Part shown: positions 34,879 to 42,560 of the stretch, in pieces
How the letters are laid out: every line of letters starts with the position of its first letter
Position numbering within the stretch: position 1 is the first letter of the stretch
Origin: Deltaproteobacteria bacterium
Lineage (GTDB): Bacteria; SAR324; XYD2-FULL-50-16
NCBI GenBank assembly: GCA_018645005.1
Contig: JABGPJ010000126.1
Coordinates: 1 to 59,390 of the forward strand
Direction: 5' to 3'
Length of the DNA stretch: 59,390 bases
Program-made: the position numbers and the translations under genes
Notes under the pieces: generated by a model
The model's input: the letters and a program-made list of their open reading frames with translations, nothing else
Database searches by the model: none
What the model was told of the DNA's origin: nothing

Positions 34879-35298
34879 TTACCATTCTCCCTGATTTTGC
34901 ATGGAGAGCCATGGTTCCAGTGGTTCTAATGCGTCGCCTTCCTGAAGAATTTCGATTGAAATTTGATCCGGTGAGCGAACAAAAGCCATACGTCCGTCCC
35001 GTGGTGGTCGCAGAATTTTGACGCCTTTGGACTGGAGTCGTTCGCAATATTTATAAATATTTTCAACACTGAACGCTAAATGTCCAAAATTGCGTCCGCC
35101 ACTGTATGGCTCATTTTCATCCCAGTTGTAGGTCAGTTCGACTGCCGGTTCGTTTTCGCCAGTCGCCAGGAAAACCAAAGTGAACTTCCCCTCCGGATAA
35201 TCGAGTCTGCGAATCTCAATTAATCCTAACGTCTCAACAAAAAACGCCAACGCCTTATCCAGATCTGAAACCCGGATCATTGTGTGCAAAAATTTCAT
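34879..35298 (-). CDS. gloA: Glyoxalase I (lactoylglutathione lyase, VOC family)
   Basis: The 139-residue VOC protein keeps the four metal ligands of GloA: H5, E54 (in AVELTYNW), H73 (NFGHLAF) and E121 (ISIEILQ). It converts the methylglyoxal-glutathione hemithioacetal to lactoylglutathione. AGAGGA precedes the ATG. It is followed 10 bp later by the FAAL gene. A family A MITE end lies only 14 bp upstream of the start, so its leader is largely element-derived if transcribed from further upstream. Confidence 0.88.
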   Translation of the reverse strand: MKFLHTMIRVSDLDKALAFFVETLGLIEIRRLDYPEGKFTLVFLATGENEPAVELTYNWDENEPYSGGRNFGHLAFSVENIYKYCERLQSKGVKILRPPRDGRMAFVRSPDQISIEILQEGDALEPLEPWLSMQNQGEW

Positions 35299-35312
35299 GG
35301 ATTTTCCTCTTT

Positions 35313-35450
35313 AGGGATCGTTCATAAATAACTTCACATAATCTATTTGCATAAGCCCCCAAAACACTGGACATTTTGCGAACAGAAAGTGACAGCAACG
35401 TGTTTCCTTTTCATTAATGGGAAACACTTGACTAATTTATGAACCGACCC
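35313..35450 (-). mobile_element. MITE family A, copy 4 (long form, inverted)
   Basis: A 138-bp element, from AGGGATCGTTCATAAATAAC to GAACCGACCC. It contains GTGTTTCC/GGAAACAC and GCATAAGCCCC regions corresponding to the long form. TA precedes the left end, but the right flank (ACAG) lacks TA, so that end has changed. It separates the hypothetical gene at 35457 from gloA. Confidence 0.8.
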
Positions 35451-35456
35451 ACAGGG

Positions 35457-35903
35457 TTAAATTTCTTGCGTCGAATCAGCCTGAACCAGATAAATGCCGT
35501 ACTCTTTCAAGACACCATTGATGATTTCCTCAGCAACAGTCGCATCAATACCTAAAATTTTCGCAAGAAATGCAGGCGGATAGATAGGATTCCCATAATC
35601 ATCTAAGGGAAATTTTTCGGCAATTTCCGAGTATTTTGTCCGAAAGAGGCTAACAGCACCTACAGTCAAGGCAATATTTTGGACATCCTGTACAACCTCT
35701 GCTATAGGAACATTTCGTTCCTGGGAAATAATTTCTAATAATTTCTGAAGATCATTATTGTCCTTGATGACAATACTTGATCTCATTGCTGTACTGATTA
35801 TGATGTCATAGAAAATTTTTGCGGAAATCTCTTTTGCTTCTACGGCAGTATACCATTCGTTAGGTATAGTGGCAGCGATTTCCATATATTCTGCTTCTTC
35901 CAT
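35457..35903 (-). CDS. Hypothetical protein between two family A MITEs
   Basis: The 148-residue acidic protein is mainly helical, with no membrane segment or motif I recognise. AAGGA is at the right distance from the ATG. MITE copy 4 starts 6 bp after its stop and copy 5 lies 33 bp upstream of its start, in inverted relative orientation. It could be an accessory gene carried between the elements, or an ordinary gene that both happened to flank. Function unknown. Confidence 0.6.
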   Translation of the reverse strand: MEEAEYMEIAATIPNEWYTAVEAKEISAKIFYDIIISTAMRSSIVIKDNNDLQKLLEIISQERNVPIAEVVQDVQNIALTVGAVSLFRTKYSEIAEKFPLDDYGNPIYPPAFLAKILGIDATVAEEIINGVLKEYGIYLVQADSTQEI

Positions 35904-35936
35904 CTAATTCCTTATTTTGAACTGTCTGAATTCCTT

Positions 35937-36075
35937 AGAGTCGGCTCAAAAATTAGTCAAGTGTTTCCCATTAATGAAAAGGAAACACGTTGCTGTCACA
36001 TTCTATGTGCAAAATGTCCAGTTATTTTAGGACTTTTGTAGATAGATTATGTGAAGTTATTTTTGAACGATCCCT
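35937..36075 (+). mobile_element. MITE family A, copy 5 (long form)
   Basis: A 139-bp element, from AGAGTCGGCTCAAAAATTAG to GAACGATCCCT, with TTA flanks on both sides. Its sequence is nearly identical to copy 2 through most of its length. A plus-strand open frame that crosses it (36051-36233) is not a gene. Confidence 0.85.
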
Positions 36076-36303
36076 TAATGAGACATAAATTGCGATCTAA
36101 AATGTATTTGACCAAGACCCTGTTTGCAGATAGCCTTTTTTTAGGTACGATATTTGTAAGTATAAACAGGAAGAACAGAATCGTAAATCTATTTTGTCTG
36201 CTCCCTGCCAGTTTTAGGAGCGAAGAATTGTAATGACCGTTTTTCCATATATACCCTTTTTAGTCCGGTTTATAGGGTTGTGGAAATAAAATCTTTCCTG
36301 ATA

Positions 36304-37329
36304 ATGAGAGCAAAACTAGAAAAACCTTTCCTCGGCCAGGTGCTATTTCTGATTTCGGTATTTGTTGCCAGCTTGTTGTTTACAGGATGTCAGGACACTG
36401 ATGCGTCACATGCAGCGGCAGATCTTGAAACTTGTAAACTACGCCTGGATGAACAGAAATGGACTAAGGCCATTGCTGCGTGTGAGGGACTGGAGGGTGA
36501 TGAGGGGAAGCATCTTACTGCCATTGCTTATATGGGACGATCCGGCTTGACAATGGTAACAATGCTGACGGGGTTATCAGATTCGTCGAATACGCCTACA
36601 ACTTTGATCTTCGAAAAAATTCCAGATACCGCGGCAAAGGTCTCAGATTTTAAAACTGCGCTCAATAAAATTATGGGCGAGATTGAAGTGAAGACTCAGA
36701 GCATGTATCTGGAAGCGGTTCTTCTTTCCAGCCTGTTGATATTTAAAGAATTAAAAACCTTGCTGGGTCTTACACTGGTCAATGGCGAAATAGGAACCTG
36801 TGCCGGAGATCCGGCAAATATAGATAATTGTAGCTTTGCGCCAACCTTAACAGAGGTATATAACACTACGTACGCCAAGAATGTTCCGGGAAATGTTGTC
36901 TTTAGCGGTTTGGGAGCAACGTTTTACCAGGGTATTTGCGGAGATCTGACCTCAGATGTTTCTGTAGCGGATTCAACCCAGGACACGACCACAGTCGTAG
37001 AACTGAGCCTGGAAGACGATCCTGAGTATGGCACTGTCAATGTTGATGTAACTTATGATGTGACGGTCGACAGTGCCCAAATAGGTGCGGGCAGTCCCCT
37101 TTATTACAATAAAATTGCCAGTGAAGCTTATGCAGTTTCCGGGACAGTAGATCTCTCATCCCTGAATTTTTATGGTAGAATGGATACTGGTACCAATTTT
37201 TCAAAAATAATATCTCCTTTACCGGCTATCGCATTTTGTAATGATGGCGCCATTGCGCTGCCGGAAGCTTCTGATGACACGTTGAATGACTGTGAAATCT
37301 TAAGCTTTCTGGAAAACCCCGGATTCTGA
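36304..37329 (+). CDS. Predicted outer-membrane lipoprotein paired with the downstream porin-like protein
   Basis: From ATG 36304 the protein has 341 residues. The signal peptide ends in the lipobox LFTGC, so Cys would be lipidated. The mature part begins with a TPR-like segment (LRLDEQKWTKAIAACEGL), followed by a cysteine-bearing acidic domain rich in beta strands. Six base pairs separate its stop from the OMP gene. A GTG at 36280 is an alternative start. I recognise no named family; a surface or periplasmic partner of the OMP is inferred from coupling. Confidence 0.65.
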   Translation: MRAKLEKPFLGQVLFLISVFVASLLFTGCQDTDASHAAADLETCKLRLDEQKWTKAIAACEGLEGDEGKHLTAIAYMGRSGLTMVTMLTGLSDSSNTPTTLIFEKIPDTAAKVSDFKTALNKIMGEIEVKTQSMYLEAVLLSSLLIFKELKTLLGLTLVNGEIGTCAGDPANIDNCSFAPTLTEVYNTTYAKNVPGNVVFSGLGATFYQGICGDLTSDVSVADSTQDTTTVVELSLEDDPEYGTVNVDVTYDVTVDSAQIGAGSPLYYNKIASEAYAVSGTVDLSSLNFYGRMDTGTNFSKIISPLPAIAFCNDGAIALPEASDDTLNDCEILSFLENPGF

Positions 37330-37335
37330 TGCCAA

Positions 37336-38484
37336 ATGAGTAAAAAGGTTCTGACATTGTGGATATCTTTATTGCTGACAGTTGGGGTTCCCGTAGCAGT
37401 GAATGCGATCGAATATCGACGCATCGGTCAGGACTACCGATCGCTTGCCATGGGGAACACCGGTATCGCCAGTGCCAATAACAGCGCAGCACTGTTTTAC
37501 AACCCTGCTGCCATGGCGAATATTTTTACCTGGTGGGTGGATCTTCCTTTTCTACAAGTCAGCTATTCAGATGATGCGGCTGCGTTGTACGACATGGCTC
37601 AGAATGGATCCTTCAATCTGGAGACCCAGGAAGACCAGATTAATTTCATGAACGATTTTATCGGTCAAAATCCTTTTATTAAATTGGATACTGGCGCCAA
37701 TCTCTTTATTAACCTGGACAAAAAAGGATTGACTGTCGCAGCGAATTATACTTACGAAGCTGTTTTGGACATTGAGGTCCGAAACCCGAGTCTTCCGGAG
37801 ATAAATTCCTTTATCAGGCTGGATCATATCAGGCAGACCGGCGTTTCAATTCCACTGGGTCTTGGAAAGCTGGTCCTGGGGGTCAGCTACAAAGTGATTG
37901 AAAGACAGGAACTGGATTTTACCTATGATCTGAACAATGCCTTGGCAAATGATGATTTTCCAACTCTTGATGAGAACGGTGTCAAAGGATCTGGATCCGG
38001 ATACGATGTTGGATTTCTTTATCGAACAGCGACTACATCCCGCATTATGATCGGGGGTGTCTGGCGTAAGAAAATTTCCCTGAAGGATGCGACAGATATT
38101 CCGGAAGAGTACGCCCTGGGATTGTCTACACTCCACTCATATGGTATTTTCAGACTGGTGACAGCCATGGATTGGCGGGATATTACCAATCAACAAGGGT
38201 CTGCAGGAGACAAAAGCATAAATCGACGGTTACATTTCGGACTGGAACTGGGCATTCTGCCGCTTTCCAAAAACACAAGCTGGATAACACTGAGATCCGG
38301 ATACAACCAGGGGTATTTTGCAACACAGCCGATTGAGTCATATAATCTCGGACTGAGCGGTGTTGAGATTGCGTTGGGTCACAGCCTGATCCTGGGATAC
38401 ACAAAATATATCGAAGAGACAGGTGAATACGCCGGGCAGAAACCCAGCCCCCGGACAGTGATTTATCTTTCCTTAGGGTTCTAG
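37336..38484 (+). CDS. Outer-membrane beta-barrel protein (OmpP1/FadL- or PorV-like)
   Basis: The 382-residue protein has a signal peptide (about 1-24). AMGNTGIASANNSAALFYNP follows, which is the hallmark plug/start motif of the OmpP1/FadL/PorV superfamily. Alternating amphipathic strands continue to a C-terminal aromatic residue (YLSLGF), as required for BAM recognition. FadL-like members take up long-chain fatty acids or hydrocarbons. That would suit the lipid catabolism in this window, but PorV-like secretion roles are equally possible. It is in an operon with the preceding lipoprotein. Confidence 0.75.
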   Translation: MSKKVLTLWISLLLTVGVPVAVNAIEYRRIGQDYRSLAMGNTGIASANNSAALFYNPAAMANIFTWWVDLPFLQVSYSDDAAALYDMAQNGSFNLETQEDQINFMNDFIGQNPFIKLDTGANLFINLDKKGLTVAANYTYEAVLDIEVRNPSLPEINSFIRLDHIRQTGVSIPLGLGKLVLGVSYKVIERQELDFTYDLNNALANDDFPTLDENGVKGSGSGYDVGFLYRTATTSRIMIGGVWRKKISLKDATDIPEEYALGLSTLHSYGIFRLVTAMDWRDITNQQGSAGDKSINRRLHFGLELGILPLSKNTSWITLRSGYNQGYFATQPIESYNLGLSGVEIALGHSLILGYTKYIEETGEYAGQKPSPRTVIYLSLGF

Positions 38485-38700
38485 GTGCCTTGATTCGAAC
38501 ATCCCTGAATTGTGGGGTTTAACTGTAGATTTGATGTAACTGTTCAGCATGGCTCCGTCGAAGGGATCATGATTTAAAACACGCATGAATCCATCCTTGG
38601 AGCTGCGCGAAAACGTCCTGTTTTCGAGCATTTTGAATCATAATCCTCTCGACTCCGGAAAAGTGGTGAATAGTTATGGTTTGATTTTGAAATGGTGTTT

Positions 38701-39846
38701 TCAACCAAAAAAGTATTTTTCCAGACGGGTGATGGCTGTATCGAGATGCTCCATGGAATTGGCGTAGCTGATCCTGATAAAACCTTCTCCACCGGGACCG
38801 AAATCGATGCCCGGAGTCATGGCAACACCAGCTTTTTCAAGAATATCCATGGACAGTGACAAAGAGTCGATTCCTTTTTTAGGATATCGCAGGAAGACAT
38901 AAAAAGCCCCTTTTGGATCATATCCAGGATCGAGGCCACACTCCCCAAGTCGCTTTAAAACAAACTTTCGTCTTTCATTAAATGCCTTTGCCATTTTTGC
39001 ACATTCGCCCTCAGCTTCTGCTATGGCCACAGCACCTGCTTTCTGCACAAATTCGGCAGCTGAAATCATCATGTTCTGGTGGACTTTGGCTGCAACACTG
39101 ACCCAGGCAGGATTGATAATCATATAACCGAGTCTCCATCCGGTCATCGCATAGTACTTTGAGAGACCATTAAGCACAATGCAATTGTCTGTATAGTTGA
39201 GGATGGAATTAATCTCGCCTTCATAGGTCAGATCGGCGTATATTTCGTCAGAAATAATGGGAATTCCCAGACTAGCCAACTCCTTCAGACAAGATTTGGA
39301 CAGGACTGTTCCGGTCGGATTCATGGGGGAATTGATCAAAATAGCGCGGGTTTTTGGTGTAATCGCCTTTTTGACCGCATTAACATCCAATTCGAAATTG
39401 TCTTCCAGATGAATATCGACCCGAATCGGATTGACACCGGCGATAATGGATAAATTGTTATAGCAGGCATAACAGATATTGGTCATGATGATGTCGTCCC
39501 CCGGAGGCACGAGGAGGCGAATTGCCATATAGAGCAGAATGGAACTGCCGCTGGATGTCAGAATTTGGTCAGCGGAGATATTCAAATTGTATTGACGGCG
39601 GTATTTATCCACCACGGCTTCACGAAATGATGAAATCCCCTGAGTATGAGTATAGCGCGTCTGAGATTCATTAATGGCCTGAATGGCAGCTTCTGAAATA
39701 ATGCCGGGGGTTGGAAAGTCCGGTTCTCCAAACTCCAGGTGAATGATATTTTTACCTTTATTTTCAAGTTCTTCTGCCTTGGCAAAAACTTCCATGGCCA
39801 GAAATGAACTGACGTCTGCCAAATGTGAAACGGGATTGTCTGTCAT
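38701..39846 (-). CDS. PLP-dependent aminotransferase, class I/II
   Basis: The 381-residue fold-type I aminotransferase has EFGEPDFPTP at the N-terminus, ILTSSGSSILLYMA for phosphate binding, NSPMNPTGTV, DEIYADL, and the PLP lysine in LNGLSKYYAMTGWRLGY; a distal Arg in FIRISYAN binds the substrate carboxylate. It resembles aspartate/aromatic/alanine aminotransferases of the AspC-like group, so the amino-acid specificity is uncertain. It follows valS by 12 bp on the same strand, so they may share a transcript. Confidence 0.88.
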   Translation of the reverse strand: MTDNPVSHLADVSSFLAMEVFAKAEELENKGKNIIHLEFGEPDFPTPGIISEAAIQAINESQTRYTHTQGISSFREAVVDKYRRQYNLNISADQILTSSGSSILLYMAIRLLVPPGDDIIMTNICYACYNNLSIIAGVNPIRVDIHLEDNFELDVNAVKKAITPKTRAILINSPMNPTGTVLSKSCLKELASLGIPIISDEIYADLTYEGEINSILNYTDNCIVLNGLSKYYAMTGWRLGYMIINPAWVSVAAKVHQNMMISAAEFVQKAGAVAIAEAEGECAKMAKAFNERRKFVLKRLGECGLDPGYDPKGAFYVFLRYPKKGIDSLSLSMDILEKAGVAMTPGIDFGPGGEGFIRISYANSMEHLDTAITRLEKYFFG

Positions 39847-39858
39847 GTTTTAATCCGT

Positions 39859-42489
39859 TTAGATGTCTTTTATTGCCTTAATATTTTTATCAATTTTTTC
39901 TATTTTGGTTTCGATTTCCGAAAGCTCAACTCGATTTTTATCGATTACATTGGTGGGAGCTTTACTCAAAAACTCTTTATTGTTCAGTTTTTTCTGAATT
40001 TGTGCTTGCTTGGATTGGAGCTTGGTTTTCTCTTTTTCAAGGCGATTTGTCTCTTGAGCGACATCGATGCTTTCGGACATATCGACAAAAACTTCAAAAC
40101 CGCTGCCAACACCACCAGCCAAGCCTTCTTTTTTAATAATATACTCTTTCAATTCAATTTTTTGAATACCTGCCAGCGCCTGTACAATATCCTGGTATAC
40201 CAGAATGTTTTTGTTCAGAGCCTTGTGGTTGCTGACACAGATAATATCGATTTTCCGGTTTGGTTTGATATTGTTTTCACCCCGAATATTGCGAACCACG
40301 TTGATTAATTCGATAAGCTGCTCAGCCTCAGCGGCTTTTTCAATGTCGGATTCTGAGGCTTCCGGAAATGAAGAGAGCATAATGGTCTCTCCAGTTCCCG
40401 GAAGAGTTTGCCAGAGTTCCTCGGTGACGAATGGCATGATAGGGTGTAAAAGACGCAGGCTCTGCTCCAAAACGTGAAAAAGAACTGAAAGTGCAGCTGC
40501 CTGCGAGGCATCCCCCAGTTTTCCAAAAAGCATGGGTTTGATGATTTCCAAATACCAGTCACAGAATTCATGCCAGACAAAAGCATAAGCAGATTTGGCG
40601 GCTTCATTAAATCGGTAATCTGTCAGGTATCGGTTCATGTCAACCACTGCCCGTTTAAGGCGGTTTAAAATCCAGCGGTCAAAGATGCCGGGTTCAATAC
40701 TCTCTGGAGGTAGCGGTTCTCCCAGTCGTTCAATATGGCTCAGGGTGAAACGGGTGGCATTCCATATTTTGTTGATAAAATTGCGGTTACCCTCAATAAT
40801 TTTTTCAGGGAGCTTGATGTCGCGACCCATCACAGTCAGGCTGGTGAGGGTGAATCGCATTGCATCCGCACCAAATTTTTCAACAATATCCAGCGGATCG
40901 ATGACATTCCCGCGTGTCTTGGACATTTTTTCGCCATTCTCGTCTCGGACAAGACCATGGAGAAACACTTCCGGAAAAGGGACCTCGCCGGTGAGCTTTA
41001 TCCCCATCATGATCATTCTGGCCACCCAAAAAAACAGGATATCGTATCCGGTGATCAGTGTGGAGTTAGGATAAAAGTCCTCCATATCCAGGGTTTTTTC
41101 CGGCCACCCCATGGTTGAGAAAGGGAATAAGCCGGAACTGAACCAGGTGTCCAGTACATCGGTTTCCTGGGTCAGGTTTTTTGACTGACATTTAGTGCAA
41201 GTGGTTACATCTTGTTCTTCCGAGACGATAATATGGCCACAATCGTCACAATACCAAGCAGGAATCCTATGTCCCCACCAGAGCTGCCGAGACAGACACC
41301 AGTCTTGAATATTGTTCAACCATTCATAGAAAACTTTCGCCTGACTTTCAGGAACAAAGCGAAGTCTGCCGTCCTCAACTGCCTGAATCGAAGCGCGTGC
41401 CATATCACCCATGTTGCAGAACCACTGTGTTGATAAGCGGGGTTCGACAACAGTTTTGCAGCGCTGACATTGTCCGACAGAATGGCTGTGCTTGTCGGCT
41501 TTCCGGAAAAATCCCTCCTTTTTCAATAGTTCAACGACCTGTTTTCTGGCTTCAAATCGATCCAGACCTTGCAATGGCGGATAAACATCATTGATCTCAG
41601 CGGTTTCAGTAAAGATATTGACCGATGGCAGCTTATGTCGTTGCCCCATCTGAAAATCGTTGGGGTCATGAGCCGGAGTGACTTTGACAGCACCGGTCCC
41701 AAATTCTGTTTCAACAAATTCATCAGCGATGACAGGAATAATGCGATTCACCAATGGTAAGCGGACGTTCTGGCCGATATACTGATTGAATCTTGAATCA
41801 TTGGGGTTGACTGCCACTGCCGTATCGCCCAGCATGGTCTCCGGACGTGTCGTTGCGACGACAATTTCTCCATCTCCGTTTTCCAGCGGATATGCAATGT
41901 AGGTCAGGTAACCCTCTTTATCTTCGTGGTCCACTTCAAGATCTGACAGTGCCGTCTTATCATGGGGACACCAGTTAATTATATACTCTCCCCGATAAAT
42001 GAGTCCTTCATTATACAAATCAACAAAACTTTTTTTGACGGCTTTGGAAAGACCATCATCCAGTGTAAATCTCTCCCTGTCCCAGTCACATGATGCCCCC
42101 AACCGTCGAAGCTGTTTGAAAATAGTACTGCCGGACTGCTCCTTCCATTTCCAGATTTCTTCGACAAACTTTTCCTGTCCGAGTTCCTCTCTTTCAATGC
42201 CCTTTTTTCTGAGTTCCCTTTCCACAACCATTTGCGTTGCAATGCCGGCATGGTCAGTCCCTGGCAACCAGAGTGTTTTAAAACCCTGCATGCGTTTCCA
42301 GCGGATCAGGACATCCTGCAGTGTGTTTACCAGTGCATGACCGATATGCAATGATCCTGTAACGTTTGGTGGGGGAATGACAATAGTGTAAGATTGATCT
42401 GCTTTTTGAGTGTCCGGTGAAAAACGTTTTTCAGATTCCCAACGTTCATACCATTTCTTTTCGATTTCCTGGGGCAGGTAATTATTCAT
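39859..42489 (-). CDS. valS: Valyl-tRNA synthetase
   Basis: The 876-residue class I synthetase charges tRNA-Val. The HIGH motif is in PPNVTGSLHIGHAL (about 40-53) and KMSKS is EKMSKTRGNVIDP (about 525). The large CP1 editing domain lies between them. The C-terminal 70 residues form the coiled-coil arm typical of ValRS (ETNRLEKEKTKLQSKQAQIQ). Length is normal. Its start lies 71 bp from the purL stop on the same strand. Confidence 0.97.
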   Translation of the reverse strand: MNNYLPQEIEKKWYERWESEKRFSPDTQKADQSYTIVIPPPNVTGSLHIGHALVNTLQDVLIRWKRMQGFKTLWLPGTDHAGIATQMVVERELRKKGIEREELGQEKFVEEIWKWKEQSGSTIFKQLRRLGASCDWDRERFTLDDGLSKAVKKSFVDLYNEGLIYRGEYIINWCPHDKTALSDLEVDHEDKEGYLTYIAYPLENGDGEIVVATTRPETMLGDTAVAVNPNDSRFNQYIGQNVRLPLVNRIIPVIADEFVETEFGTGAVKVTPAHDPNDFQMGQRHKLPSVNIFTETAEINDVYPPLQGLDRFEARKQVVELLKKEGFFRKADKHSHSVGQCQRCKTVVEPRLSTQWFCNMGDMARASIQAVEDGRLRFVPESQAKVFYEWLNNIQDWCLSRQLWWGHRIPAWYCDDCGHIIVSEEQDVTTCTKCQSKNLTQETDVLDTWFSSGLFPFSTMGWPEKTLDMEDFYPNSTLITGYDILFFWVARMIMMGIKLTGEVPFPEVFLHGLVRDENGEKMSKTRGNVIDPLDIVEKFGADAMRFTLTSLTVMGRDIKLPEKIIEGNRNFINKIWNATRFTLSHIERLGEPLPPESIEPGIFDRWILNRLKRAVVDMNRYLTDYRFNEAAKSAYAFVWHEFCDWYLEIIKPMLFGKLGDASQAAALSVLFHVLEQSLRLLHPIMPFVTEELWQTLPGTGETIMLSSFPEASESDIEKAAEAEQLIELINVVRNIRGENNIKPNRKIDIICVSNHKALNKNILVYQDIVQALAGIQKIELKEYIIKKEGLAGGVGSGFEVFVDMSESIDVAQETNRLEKEKTKLQSKQAQIQKKLNNKEFLSKAPTNVIDKNRVELSEIETKIEKIDKNIKAIKDI

Positions 42490-42560
42490 GATAATATAGC
42501 TTTAAGTCGTGTTTTTAGAATTGTTGAGATCTCAGAAAAATAAACCGCTGATGGTCAGCT

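Noticed and set aside
36051-36233. Plus-strand open frame crossing MITE family A copy 5
   Set aside because: It starts inside the element and has no ribosome site or homology.
38608-38626. CGAAAAC/GTTTTCG hairpin after the outer-membrane protein gene as a terminator
   Set aside because: It is over 120 bp from the stop, has a weak stem and no adjacent T-run.
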